Below the pieces are notes generated by a model. The model worked only from the letters and a program-made list of their open reading frames with translations, made no database searches and was not told where the DNA came from. Made by a program: the position numbers and the translations under genes. Positions 22,304 to 31,378 of a stretch of DNA of 64,000 bases are shown piece after piece; the stretch's first letter is position 1, and every line of letters starts with the position of its first letter. The DNA is from a bacterium (GTDB lineage Bacteria > Bacillota > Bacilli > Lactobacillales > Streptococcaceae), in NCBI GenBank assembly GCA_905221435.1, contig CAJNDD010000007.1, positions 19,915-83,914 on the forward strand, read 5' to 3'.

Positions 22304-24205
22304 TTACACCTGCTCCGATAATTCTTCCCACTCAAGCATAGCCTCTTCTTGACGATGGCTAATTTTGTCCAGTTCAGCTTGCAATTCCATGAGTTTTTCG
22401 GCGTCGTTGGTTTCCAGCATCTGTTCAGAAATGGCTTGACTTTGAGTTTCTAACTCTTCGATTTCAGCCTCTAAACTCTCTATTTGTCGCATGAGCTTGC
22501 GGGCTTCTTTTTGACTTTCTTTCTGGGCTTGGTAGTCATTTGCTGGACTTGTTTCTTTTGCTTGATTACTAGTTGAAACTTCTTCTGTCTGGCTCGCTTC
22601 TACTTCTGCTTTCTTCTCAACATAGTAATCGTAATCACCCAAGTAAAGAGTCGAACCATTCTCGGACAATTCCAAAACATGAGTGGCTACACGGTTGATG
22701 AAATAACGGTCGTGGCTGACAAAAAGAAGGGTTCCATCAAAATCAATCAAGGCATTTTCTAACACTTCCTTGCTATCAATATCCAAGTGGTTGGTCGGCT
22801 CGTCCAAAATCAAGAAATTGTTGTTTTCCATTGAAAGTTTGGCAAGCAGTAAACGAGCTTTCTCGCCACCAGACAGCATTCCAACTGATTTTTTAACATC
22901 ATCCCCTGAGAAGAGGAAAGCGCCAAGACGGTTACGGATTTCAACTTCTGGTGTCAGTTTAAAATCATTCCAAAGTTCATCCAGAACAGTATTACTTGGT
23001 GTCAACTTGCTTTGAGTCTGGTCATAGTAGCCGACCTCAACATTGGCACCAAAACGCTTCTCTCCTTTGATAAAAGGAAACTGGTCCACGATAGACTTGA
23101 TAAGGGTTGACTTACCAATACCATTTGGTCCTACGATGGCAACAGCATTCATTTTACGAAGGTCAAGATTGATAGGTTCTGACAATATTTCCCCATCATA
23201 GCCAATAGCAGCATTTTCAACAGTCAAAACGACATTTCCCGACGTTTTTTCAGACTGGAAGGTCATATTGGCTGATTTCTTGCCAGCTTCAGGCTTGTCC
23301 AAACGCTCCATTTTTTCTAGTTGTTTACGGCGAGATTGAGCACGTTTGGTTGTTGAAGCTCGGACTAGATTGCGATTGACAAAGTCTTCCAGAGCAGCGA
23401 TTTCCTTCTGCTGCTTTTCATAGTTTTTTGCCTCAGTAGCTAGCTTTTGCTCTTTTTGTTCAACGAAACGAGAGTAATTTCCCACATAACGGTCTAAAGA
23501 ATGCTTGGTTAAATCGAGTGTAACCGTCGCAACCTTATCCAAAAAGTAACGGTCGTGACTGACAATAATGAGGGCACCGCTATAGTTCACCAAGTAATTC
23601 TCTAGCCAGGCAATGGTTTCGATATCCAAGTGGTTGGTCGGCTCGTCCAAAACCAAGAGATTAGGCTTTTCAAGGAGCATTTTTGCTAGAGCCAGACGAG
23701 TATTTTGACCACCAGAAAGCTCGGCTATTTTCATCTGCCACATAGACTCGTCAAACTTGAATCCATTCAAAATCGCTCGAATATCAGCTTCGTAAGTAAA
23801 ACCACCAGCCTGTCGAAAATTCTCTGATAAGCGATCATAATCCGCCATCAGTTTATCCAAATCTTCACCTGACTTTTCACCCATCTCCAACTCCATCTGA
23901 CGAAGTTGCTTCTCTGTCCGACGTAGATCATCAAAAACATGGAGCATTTCATCGTAGATGGTATTTTCAGACTCAAAACGGCTATTTTGGGCTAGGTAAG
24001 ACAGAGAAATATCTTTTTTCTTATTGATTTCTCCACTAGTCGGCTCCTCTTCCCCAACTAAAATCTTCAAAAGAGTAGACTTACCTGCTCCATTTCTCCC
24101 AACGAGGGCAATTCGGTCTCGCTCATCGACTTGCAGATTGATATTATCAAAAAGGACTTCACCTGCAAAAGAACGTTCAATTTTATTAGCTTGTAAAATA
24201 ATCAT
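22304..24205 (-). CDS. ABC-F family ATPase, 633 aa
   Basis: It has two ATP-binding domains without membrane segments: Walker A GRNGAGKSTLLKI and GPNGIGKSTLIKS, two LSGG signatures (LSGGQNTRLALAKM; LSGGEKARLLLAKL), two LVLDEPTNHLD/LILDEPTNHLD Walker B motifs, a charged P-site linker, and a C-terminal coiled coil (about residues 550-633). This is the layout of YdiF/Uup-like translation factors that act on the ribosome. It is not clearly one of the known antibiotic-resistance ABC-F types. The Rgg gene follows 2 nt after its stop, suggesting an operon. Confidence 0.92.
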   Translation of the reverse strand: MIILQANKIERSFAGEVLFDNINLQVDERDRIALVGRNGAGKSTLLKILVGEEEPTSGEINKKKDISLSYLAQNSRFESENTIYDEMLHVFDDLRRTEKQLRQMELEMGEKSGEDLDKLMADYDRLSENFRQAGGFTYEADIRAILNGFKFDESMWQMKIAELSGGQNTRLALAKMLLEKPNLLVLDEPTNHLDIETIAWLENYLVNYSGALIIVSHDRYFLDKVATVTLDLTKHSLDRYVGNYSRFVEQKEQKLATEAKNYEKQQKEIAALEDFVNRNLVRASTTKRAQSRRKQLEKMERLDKPEAGKKSANMTFQSEKTSGNVVLTVENAAIGYDGEILSEPINLDLRKMNAVAIVGPNGIGKSTLIKSIVDQFPFIKGEKRFGANVEVGYYDQTQSKLTPSNTVLDELWNDFKLTPEVEIRNRLGAFLFSGDDVKKSVGMLSGGEKARLLLAKLSMENNNFLILDEPTNHLDIDSKEVLENALIDFDGTLLFVSHDRYFINRVATHVLELSENGSTLYLGDYDYYVEKKAEVEASQTEEVSTSNQAKETSPANDYQAQKESQKEARKLMRQIESLEAEIEELETQSQAISEQMLETNDAEKLMELQAELDKISHRQEEAMLEWEELSEQV

Positions 24206-24252
24206 ATATCTATTTTACTATCTTTTTCATTTTTGCACAATTGCAATGAAAA

Positions 24253-24280
24253 AAAGTTCGAGTGGTAAACTCGAACTTTT
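24253..24280 (-). terminator. rho-independent terminator of the DUF5105 lipoprotein gene
   Basis: AAGTTCGAGT / ACTCGAACTT arms with a short loop are followed by a T run on the minus strand, 5 nt after the stop at 24285. Confidence 0.82.
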
Positions 24281-24284
24281 AACC

Positions 24285-25442
24285 TTAATATCCAATGCCT
24301 CCACGGAATGTGCGAGCCATATCTTTTAAGTCATAGTTTTTAGAAGAGGTATCGATGGTCCATTTTCCATCTTTCTTGGTCATTTTAATTTCATAACCCT
24401 CTTTCTTCATGTTATCACTAGTGTCTAGTGGAGTTGAATCAAATTGACTTGGTGCATTTTCTAAAATGTACTTCTCACCAGCTTTCATAGCTTCTGAGTA
24501 GTTGCTGTATTTTCCTTTATTTTCTTCGTAGAATTTACGGCTCAATTCATGAATATCCAAGTTATCCAAGTCAATTGTCTCTGGTCTTACATAAACGACA
24601 GCATAATCTGGCAAGTATGTCTTCACCTTGTAATCAACTTTTGCTCTCTTAGCGTTTGCTTTGATGTAAGCATCTGCGAACGTTCTAAGTTCTGCATCAG
24701 AAGGTTTGTAGTTATAGAACCCTTTTCCAAATGACTCTACAAACTTCTTAATGAACTCTTCTTTATCTGCCTTAATATCATTTGAAATTTCATCAACTTT
24801 ATCAGAAGATTTCTTATCATCAGCAAGTGCAATAATCTGATTTTTATTATCAGTGACACTTAGCTTCGATCCCCCTCCAGTATTTTCACCATCTAAGAAA
24901 ACACTATCAACATATTTCTTCATCGCATCTTTGGCTTCATCAATATGGTCTTCATATTTAGAAGGGTCAACCTTGATTGCAATATCATTGTTTTTGTTTT
25001 TTGATTGTTCTTTGATATCTTCATAAAGACTTGGTGCAAAGTGAAGCTCATATTTAGCATCTTTGTCGATTTCATACACAACATAACCAGCTACACTCTT
25101 ACCTTTAGAAATACTATCTCCATAAGACATAAACTTAGTCTTACTGTCTGTTTCGTATATTTGGAGTGGCTCTACTTTTTCGTCTTTTTCATTATAAAGT
25201 GTAATATCGCGGCTAGTAAAACTAAATGTTTTATCGCGATTATTTTTTATTTCTACTTGAAGCGCAAGATAGTGTGAAGAGGAATCCTCATCTTTCGGTA
25301 AAATGTACATACCGTCTTTGACTGAAACTTCGAAATTCGAGTTCGAAGCTGTTCCATTATCACTAGCCTTTTTCGAAGCCCCACAGGCAACAAGTACTAA
25401 AGCTGATAAAAGCAAAGCAGAGTGCTTAAGAATCTTTTTCAT
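24285..25442 (-). CDS. DUF5105-type lipoprotein, 385 aa
   Basis: The signal peptide ends in the lipobox LVLVAC (Cys 20), so the protein is anchored on the cell surface. Residues about 36-145 form a beta-sandwich of DUF4352 type (YLALQVEIKNNRDKTFSF). The remainder is a DUF5105-like domain with repeated YxxxxxDAELR/YIKANAKRAKVDYKVK patterns and a charged, helical linker. Function unknown. It is preceded by about 460 nt without an intact gene and has its own terminator, so it is probably monocistronic. Confidence 0.8.
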   Translation of the reverse strand: MKKILKHSALLLSALVLVACGASKKASDNGTASNSNFEVSVKDGMYILPKDEDSSSHYLALQVEIKNNRDKTFSFTSRDITLYNEKDEKVEPLQIYETDSKTKFMSYGDSISKGKSVAGYVVYEIDKDAKYELHFAPSLYEDIKEQSKNKNNDIAIKVDPSKYEDHIDEAKDAMKKYVDSVFLDGENTGGGSKLSVTDNKNQIIALADDKKSSDKVDEISNDIKADKEEFIKKFVESFGKGFYNYKPSDAELRTFADAYIKANAKRAKVDYKVKTYLPDYAVVYVRPETIDLDNLDIHELSRKFYEENKGKYSNYSEAMKAGEKYILENAPSQFDSTPLDTSDNMKKEGYEIKMTKKDGKWTIDTSSKNYDLKDMARTFRGGIGY

Positions 25443-25905
25443 AATAAAATTCTCCTTTAATTATTTATTATATTTTACCATATTAATAAAAAAAATCAAC
25501 CTTTTATAGGTGAGACTTAAATTTTTTTGAATGATTAGATTATGAATAATCCTATGATAAGGTGAGATATCAATTGGTAAAATCTGAATTTTCCAATTAA
25601 ATTAAGATAAAATCTTCATTCTAAATAGAGTAAGAAACTTTTTTGTCAAATGGATGCAGACTAATAATGGGAGAAACCACCTCCATACTATTCTTTAAAT
25701 AAAAAAGAGACTAATCAAACTCTGAAGATTATTTTGAGAGAAGTCAACTGTTTGTCTAACCTATTTCCAGAGGTATACAGAGAATGACTCTGAATGTACC
25801 ATTCCCAACAGAATTATAGATAACTTGAACAATACTGTATCTATTATGTCAAACAATAAAGCATTCAAAAACAAGTTTCAAGCTTTTTCAGAAAGTTATG
25901 CTAAC
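25443..25905. other. 463-nt region without an intact gene; broken coding-like frames at its right end
   Basis: AT-rich. From about 25691 to 25787 one plus-strand frame reads protein-like sequence (ETNQTLKIILREVNCLSN, then LFPEVYRE) up to a stop. Another frame then continues from 25777 (CTIPNRIIDNLNNTVSIMSN, then KAFKNKFQAFSESYANVLL) into the pgm promoter. The pattern suggests the tail of a decayed gene; I cannot identify it. The left part shows nothing recognisable beyond the lipoprotein leader. Confidence 0.35.
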
Positions 25906-25907
25906 GT

Positions 25908-25949
25908 TTTACTAAAATGTCAAATCGTGATATAATGAAAGCGATTAAA
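25908..25949 (+). promoter_or_regulatory. pgm promoter with overlapping cre-like site
   Basis: TTTACT (25908-25913), 17 bp, TATAAT (25931-25936), with TGA before the -10 (extended type). TGAAAGCGATTAAA at 25936-25949 matches the CcpA cre consensus at 13 of 14 positions and covers the start-point region. An AAAGGAGA Shine-Dalgarno follows at 25960-25967. Confidence 0.65.
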
Positions 25950-25973
25950 GCAAATAAACAAAGGAGACACTCT

Positions 25974-27692
25974 ATGACTTACCAAGAAAATTATCAAAAA
26001 TGGGTCGATTTTGCTGACCTTCCAGACTACCTTCGTCAAGATTTGGAAAATATGGACGAAAAAACAAAGGAAGATGCCTTTTATACCAATCTTGAATTTG
26101 GTACTGCTGGTATGCGTGGTTTGATCGGTGCTGGTACAAATCGTATCAATATCTATGTTGTTCGTCAAGCAACTGAAGGTTTGGCTCGTTTGATTGAATC
26201 AAAAGGTAGAAATGAAAAAGAACGTGGTGTGGCAATTGCCTACGATAGTCGTCACTTCTCACCTGAGTTTGCCTTTGAATCTGCGGCAGTTCTTGCTAAA
26301 CACGGTATCAAATCTTACGTATTTGAAAGCCTCCGTCCAACTCCAGAACTCTCATTTGCGGTTCGTCACCTCAACTGTTTTGCAGGTATCATGATTACTG
26401 CTAGCCATAACCCTGCTCCATTTAACGGTTACAAGGTTTACGGTGAAGACGGTGGACAAATGCCTCCACATGACGCGGACGCTTTGACGACTTACATCCG
26501 TGCTATCGAAAATCCATTCGCTGTCGAAGTTGCTGATGTGGAAGCTGAAAAAGCTTCTGGCTTGATTGAAGTTATCGGCGAAGCTGTCGATGTGGAATAC
26601 CTCAAAGAAGTTAAAGACGTAAACATCAACCCAACCTTGATTGAAGAGTTTGGTAAAGACATGAGGATTGTCTACACACCACTTCATGGTACTGGTGAAA
26701 TGTTGGCTCGTCGTGCTCTTGCTCAAGCAGGATTTGATTCTGTTCAAGTTGTTGAAGCGCAAGCAAGTGCTGACCCAGACTTCTCAACTGTAAAATCTCC
26801 AAACCCAGAAAACCAAGCAGCCTTTGCACTTGCTGAAGAACTCGGCCGTCAAGTTGGTGCTGATGTTCTTGTGGCGACTGACCCAGACGCTGACCGTGTT
26901 GGTGTTGAAGTTCTTCAAAAAGATGGTAGCTACCTCAACCTTTCAGGTAACCAAATCGGTGCTATCATGGCTAAATACATCTTGGAAGCTCATAAGAGTG
27001 CTGGAACCCTTCCTGAAAATGCTGCTCTCTGCAAATCCATCGTATCAACTGACTTGGTAACGAAGATTGCTGAAAGCTACGGCGCAACTATGTTCAACGT
27101 CTTGACAGGTTTCAAATTTATCGCTGAAAAAATCCAAGAATTCGAAGAAAAACACAATCACACCTACATGATGGGATTTGAAGAAAGCTTCGGTTACTTG
27201 ATTAAGCCATTCGTACGTGATAAAGATGCTATCCAAGCCGTTCTTGTCGTTGCTGAGCTTGCTGCTTACTACCGTTCACGTGGTTTGACTCTTGCTGACG
27301 GTATCGAAGAAATCTACAAAGAGTACGGTTACTACGCTGAAAAGACTATTTCTGTTACCCTTTCTGGTGTTGATGGTGCCGAACAAATCAAAGCGATTAT
27401 GGCTAAATTCCGTAACAATGCTCCAAAAGAATGGAACGCAACAGCTATCACTGTCGTAGAAGACTTCAAGGCTCAAACTGCTACTGCTGCAGATGGCACT
27501 GTTACAAACTTGACAACTCCTCCAAGTGATGTGTTGAAATACACGCTTGCTGACGGTTCATGGATTGCTGTTCGCCCTTCAGGTACTGAACCAAAAATCA
27601 AGTTCTACATTGCCGTTGTGGGCGAAAGCAACGAAGATTCACAAGCTAAGATTGCTAACATCGAAGCGGAAATCAATGCTTTTGTAAAATAA
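25974..27692 (+). CDS. pgm: phosphoglucomutase / phospho-sugar mutase, 572 aa
   Basis: Interconverts glucose-1- and glucose-6-phosphate, linking glycolysis to glycogen, capsule and teichoic-acid precursors. It carries FGTAGMRGLIGAG (substrate loop), ITASHNPAPFNGYK (phosphoserine), TDPDADRVGV (metal binding), GFEESFGYL and the phosphate-binding RPSGTEPK. The open frame runs upstream to 25917, but that would place the start inside the promoter. ATG 25974 follows AAAGGAGA and gives 572 aa, the pneumococcal length. Codon use is biased as in highly expressed genes. Confidence 0.96.
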   Translation: MTYQENYQKWVDFADLPDYLRQDLENMDEKTKEDAFYTNLEFGTAGMRGLIGAGTNRINIYVVRQATEGLARLIESKGRNEKERGVAIAYDSRHFSPEFAFESAAVLAKHGIKSYVFESLRPTPELSFAVRHLNCFAGIMITASHNPAPFNGYKVYGEDGGQMPPHDADALTTYIRAIENPFAVEVADVEAEKASGLIEVIGEAVDVEYLKEVKDVNINPTLIEEFGKDMRIVYTPLHGTGEMLARRALAQAGFDSVQVVEAQASADPDFSTVKSPNPENQAAFALAEELGRQVGADVLVATDPDADRVGVEVLQKDGSYLNLSGNQIGAIMAKYILEAHKSAGTLPENAALCKSIVSTDLVTKIAESYGATMFNVLTGFKFIAEKIQEFEEKHNHTYMMGFEESFGYLIKPFVRDKDAIQAVLVVAELAAYYRSRGLTLADGIEEIYKEYGYYAEKTISVTLSGVDGAEQIKAIMAKFRNNAPKEWNATAITVVEDFKAQTATAADGTVTNLTTPPSDVLKYTLADGSWIAVRPSGTEPKIKFYIAVVGESNEDSQAKIANIEAEINAFVK

Positions 27693-27703
27693 GAAATTAT
27701 AAG

Positions 27704-27733
27704 AGATGAGATAAAACGATCTCATCTTTTTTC
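27704..27733 (+). terminator. rho-independent terminator of pgm
   Basis: AGATGAGAT / ATCTCATCT stem with a 6-nt loop followed by TTTTTT, 12 nt after the pgm stop. Confidence 0.9.
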
Positions 27734-27802
27734 GTATCAAATCTAAGCAATTTTAGAAACTTTATGGCATACTAGACTTATCAATGAAAGCGAGGTAATC
27801 TC

Positions 27803-28150
27803 ATGGAACAATTTTTAGAAAACATCAAAGACCTTGAAGTCACTACAGTTGCGCGTGCTCAAGAAGCTCTTGATAAAAAAGAAACAGCAACCTTCTTTAT
27901 TGGTCGCAAAACTTGCCCTTACTGCCGTAAATTTGCTGGCACTTTGGCTGGTGTCGTTGCTGAGACAAAAGCGCACATCTACTTCATCAACAGTGAAGAA
28001 CCAAGCCAACTCAATGAGTTGCAAGAATTTCGTTCACGCTATGGAATCTCGACTGTTCCAGGCTTTGTCCACGTTGCAGATGGTCAAATCAAGGTCCGTT
28101 GCGACTCTTCAATGTCAGCACAAGAAATCAAGGACTTTGCTGGATTTTAA
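27803..28150 (+). CDS. bta: thioredoxin-family (bacteriocin transport accessory-like) protein, 115 aa
   Basis: Small thioredoxin-fold protein with a CPYC redox motif (residues 38-41, in GRKTCPYCRKFAGTL) and the cis-proline segment STVPGFVHV. No signal peptide, so cytoplasmic. It matches the short streptococcal proteins annotated as bacteriocin transport accessory protein, which in pneumococcus also sit beside pgm. There is no bacteriocin gene nearby, so the name reflects history, not shown function. GAGGTAATCTC precedes the ATG; a terminator follows. Confidence 0.82.
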   Translation: MEQFLENIKDLEVTTVARAQEALDKKETATFFIGRKTCPYCRKFAGTLAGVVAETKAHIYFINSEEPSQLNELQEFRSRYGISTVPGFVHVADGQIKVRCDSSMSAQEIKDFAGF

Positions 28151-28180
28151 AAATCAGCTAACAATTCTTAAAATCACAAA

Positions 28181-28225
28181 AACGCATAATGTAAGGTGTC
28201 GGAAAACCTTGATATTATGCGTTTT
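28181..28225 (+). terminator. rho-independent terminator after bta
   Basis: AAAACGCATAAT pairs with ATTATGCGTTTT around a partly paired interior. Flanking A and T runs would let it work in both directions. Confidence 0.75.
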
Positions 28226-28518
28226 ATTATGAGAATTTTTCCAAATGTTGTCCTCAGAGTGAATTTTCCCTAGTGTCTTGTATATATTAGTTTATGTGTA
28301 GTAAGTCTGTTATTCTTCAAAAACAAATTCACACTACGTAAGCATCGTCTTGACAATTAATTTTTACTGACTTAGCAATTTTTTATTTTACAAACTTAAA
28401 GAGATGCTTAGAGCACCCTATATATAGCTATATATTTTTCTCTTTGATTTCCTTGAAAATTTCAATAAATTAGTTTAAAAAAGTATTCTACTAATGTTCA
28501 ATAGAAATATTATAATGG
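28226..28518. other. AT-rich spacer between bta and the ATPase/HNH cassette
   Basis: No coding frame or RNA gene is recognisable. The notable element is a perfect 16-bp palindrome, ATATATAGCTATATAT, at 28420-28435. This spacer marks one edge of the probable inserted defence cassette. Confidence 0.5.
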
Positions 28519-29136
28519 CTACACTCTATTTTTTAAATAACTTATTACTATCCCTATATATACTTCCTTAGTTGGATTGTGTTCATAGTTTTCGATCATT
28601 CTTTGTATAGTATCTTTTTTATTCATATGCTTATTTTTAAAACGATTATAAATTTTTTGCTTAAAGTCATCTAATACTTTTTTCCTGTTTTGTTTTAGTC
28701 TCTTCAAATTTAGATTTAAAATTGTATGTAAATCATTGTGATGAGAGGTAGAGTTTATGGTTCCATCATTAGAATATGTAATATTATTAATATGAGTTTC
28801 ATTTAATGGGCTTATTCTAATAATTTCATTTGATTTTTTTGTGTCACAAGTCTGCATTTCTAAACATTGCCCCTCATTTCCTTTACAAACAGCAAAAAGG
28901 TTTAAATAACACAAGCTTAGTTCTGAATATAAAGATTGAGGTTGAAAATGCTCTATTTTCATATTTTCTAAACTAATCCTAGACATACAATAAGCGCACA
29001 AATACCCTTGTTCTTCTAATAAACTTTTTTTAAGATCATATTTTACATCGCTAGGCATGTTAGCATAGCTAGCATTTTCACTCAATCGGTATGTAGTAAA
29101 GGATCTTGGTTCATCATTTTTCGAGATAAGAATCAT
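28519..29136 (-). CDS. ptuB: PtuB-like HNH endonuclease (TIGR02646-like), 205 aa
   Basis: Contains a metal-bound HNH nuclease core: CAYCMSRIS (Cys47, Cys50), the IEHFQPQS motif (Glu62-His63), LNLFAVCKGN with the conserved Asn, and a later CDTKKS Cys. This matches the TIGR02646/PtuB family that partners an ATPase in Septu anti-phage systems and in retron Ec78. Its ATG overlaps the stop of the ATPase gene by 4 nt, so the two are translationally coupled. Base composition is clearly more AT-rich than the flanking housekeeping genes, suggesting transfer. Family assignment is by motif and gene pairing; activity is inferred. Confidence 0.75.
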   Translation of the reverse strand: MILISKNDEPRSFTTYRLSENASYANMPSDVKYDLKKSLLEEQGYLCAYCMSRISLENMKIEHFQPQSLYSELSLCYLNLFAVCKGNEGQCLEMQTCDTKKSNEIIRISPLNETHINNITYSNDGTINSTSHHNDLHTILNLNLKRLKQNRKKVLDDFKQKIYNRFKNKHMNKKDTIQRMIENYEHNPTKEVYIGIVISYLKNRV

Positions 29137-30428
29137 TCCAACTCCTTAAATATTTCTTCTAACTCTATAGAATTTCTAGCTGATATAACTTCCGAATCTG
29201 TCTCTCCAAGGATATCCTTTAGCTTATTCAACAATTTTTTAGCTTTAACTAAATTTTTGGAATCAAGATTCTGATTAATTTCGTTAATTAATTTTCTTAC
29301 TTCTTCCGGTCTATAGTCAGTCTCCATAATATTATTCACTATATCATCTAATTCTCTATTATAGTCAACAGGTGAATTTATGATTTCGTTATTTTTTAAA
29401 ATCCTTAAGTATTCTGATTTTATATTAGAAATAACAATAGGTGAATGAGTTGTTGTAATAATCTGAACATTAGTAAAAGTTTCTAATAAACTAGTAATAA
29501 TCTTACTCTGCCATGATGGATGTAAGTGCATATCTATTTCATCTATTAAAATTACTCCTGGAGTTTCTAATACATTATCAAGTAGTTGTGGATTCAATTT
29601 TGCCATTCTAGTAGCAATATCTGCAACCATTGTTAAAGTGATTCGAATTCCATCACTAAACATGTGTAGCGGTAATTTTTCAATCTCATTGTTTTTACGA
29701 TATGATACTTCGATATCTTTCGATTTCACAGAATAATTTATAGATACATCTGTAATATCCTTGTTTCCAATTTCAAAACATTTTTCTATAGCAGTTTTAA
29801 CCATTTTTAATTCTGGAATTTCACGATCTTCTTGAATTTTTATTAAGGTCATATCCTCAAACCAACGTAATAATTGTTTTTCATTAGTTCCTGAAGATAA
29901 CGCATCTGTATACCCATCTAGTCTTGAACTTTTTTTTGTTCCTTCCTTAGAACTTCTATTATTCTTTTTTTTGTATAGTCTACCAGTATCATAATATGCA
30001 ATTATTGGAAGAATAGTATCTGTATTTCCGTTCTGAATATTTTGCTGTTGTGTATGACCAATCTTAATTAGGCTACTAGCATTTTTTACTGTTGTCTTAT
30101 TTTTTAAGCCATTTATTTCACGTTCCCATTCTATATGCTCATCACAAACAATCCCTTTTGTAGATATAACAACAGGAAATTGATACTCCGTACTAATGAT
30201 ACTTCCAGTTAAAAATGATTTTCTTAGAATATCTTCTTTTTGAATTGGGAGAGAGTAAGCAGTTGGTATTTTAGCAAAATAAGTTCCAATAGAAATTGCT
30301 AAAGCATCTAAAATTGTGGATTTTCCTGCACCATTAACTCCTACAATAACATTACATCTTTCATTAAGATCAATATCTAACTCTTCAAAGCATCTAAAAT
30401 TTTTAAGTTTTATATTTTTTACTTTCAT
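29133..30428 (-). CDS. ptuA: PtuA-like AAA/SMC-type ATPase of a Septu-like system, 431 aa
   Basis: ABC/SMC-type ATPase with a split domain: Walker A GVNGAGKST (residues 30-38), a central insertion, signature-like FSDGIRITL (about 257-265), Walker B VILIDEID (292-299) and H-loop TTTHSPIVIS. The layout and the adjacent HNH nuclease are those of PtuA in Septu. No reverse transcriptase or msr/msd-like RNA is seen, so it is not a retron. A TATAAT (extended, preceded by TG) at 30474-30479 on the minus strand is a likely promoter. OLD-family or other AAA_15 ATPases are the alternative reading. Confidence 0.75.
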   Translation of the reverse strand: MKVKNIKLKNFRCFEELDIDLNERCNVIVGVNGAGKSTILDALAISIGTYFAKIPTAYSLPIQKEDILRKSFLTGSIISTEYQFPVVISTKGIVCDEHIEWEREINGLKNKTTVKNASSLIKIGHTQQQNIQNGNTDTILPIIAYYDTGRLYKKKNNRSSKEGTKKSSRLDGYTDALSSGTNEKQLLRWFEDMTLIKIQEDREIPELKMVKTAIEKCFEIGNKDITDVSINYSVKSKDIEVSYRKNNEIEKLPLHMFSDGIRITLTMVADIATRMAKLNPQLLDNVLETPGVILIDEIDMHLHPSWQSKIITSLLETFTNVQIITTTHSPIVISNIKSEYLRILKNNEIINSPVDYNRELDDIVNNIMETDYRPEEVRKLINEINQNLDSKNLVKAKKLLNKLKDILGETDSEVISARNSIELEEIFKELE

Positions 30429-30539
30429 TGCAACTTCCTATTTTTGTTGATAAATTTTATTTCTACTATTTTTATTATAACAAAAAGAAAATCAAAAAGT
30501 ATTATATTTCTTTGAAAACAACTTAAATCTTAAAAAATA

Positions 30540-30562
30540 TAAAAGGAACACCTCTCGGCGTC
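30540..30562 (-). terminator. probable terminator of vicRKX
   Basis: On the minus strand GGACGCC, a GAGA tetraloop and GGTGTTCC form a short stem with one bulge, followed by a T-rich run. It lies 5 nt after the vicX stop. Confidence 0.6.
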
Positions 30563-30567
30563 CATTT

Positions 30568-31377
30568 TTAGATATCTGTCAGTGGAGTTGCGGTATCTGG
30601 TGAGGTATCATAAACTTTAAAGTCTACTCCGACTCCCAGATCCGCTTGGGCTAGCTGGTTGACCATAGTCATATGAGCCAGCTCCTTAATATTGTTCTCT
30701 TTGGACAAATGCCCAAGATAGATTTTCTTTGTTCGATTTCCCATTGTACGAATCATGGCCTCAGCTCCGTCTTCGTTAGAGAGGTGACCGAGATCCGACA
30801 GGATTCGCTGTTTGAGTCTCCAAGCATAAGAACCTGCTCGCAAAATCTCTACATCGTGATTGGACTCAATGAGATAACCGTCTGCATTTTCGACTATTCC
30901 AGCCATACGATCACTAACATAACCTGTATCGGTCAACATGACGAAGCTCTTGTCGTCTTTCATAAAGCGGTAAAACTGGGGTGCTGCCGCATCATGGCTA
31001 ACTCCAAAACTCTCAATGTCGATATCGCCAAAGGTTTTGGTTTTGCCCATTTCAAAGATATGCTTCTGCGATGAATCCACCTTACCGAGATACTTACTAT
31101 TTTCCATAGCCTGCCAGGTCTTTTCATTGGCGTAAAGATCCATGCCATATTTACGAGCCAAGACACCGACTCCGTGGATATGGTCTGAGTGCTCATGCGT
31201 AATCAAAATCGCATCCAGATCTTCAGGTTTGCGATTGATTTCAGCTAGTAGACTGGTAATTTTCTTACCAGACAAGCCTGCATCCACTAAGATCTTCTTT
31301 TTTGGAGTTTCCAGATAAAAGGAATTTCCACTGGAACCTGATGCTAAAATACTGTATTTAAAGCCTATTTCACTCAT
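30568..31377 (-). CDS. vicX: MBL-fold metallohydrolase VicX (WalJ/YycJ), 269 aa
   Basis: Metallo-beta-lactamase fold with the HxHxDH motif (ILITHEHSDHIHGVG, about residues 57-71), GSSGNSFYLE near the N-terminus and further His/Asp ligands in VMLTDTGYVSDR and YLGHLS. It is the third gene of the conserved vicRKX operon, starting 1 nt after the vicK stop. YycJ-type proteins are exonuclease-like and modulate vic output and cell-division processes; the exact role in streptococci is not settled. Confidence 0.93.
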   Translation of the reverse strand: MSEIGFKYSILASGSSGNSFYLETPKKKILVDAGLSGKKITSLLAEINRKPEDLDAILITHEHSDHIHGVGVLARKYGMDLYANEKTWQAMENSKYLGKVDSSQKHIFEMGKTKTFGDIDIESFGVSHDAAAPQFYRFMKDDKSFVMLTDTGYVSDRMAGIVENADGYLIESNHDVEILRAGSYAWRLKQRILSDLGHLSNEDGAEAMIRTMGNRTKKIYLGHLSKENNIKELAHMTMVNQLAQADLGVGVDFKVYDTSPDTATPLTDI

Positions 31378-31378
31378 T

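Noticed and set aside
28519-30428. Retron of the Ec78 type (which also uses PtuA/PtuB)
   Set aside because: No reverse transcriptase gene or msr/msd-like inverted repeats are found on either side.
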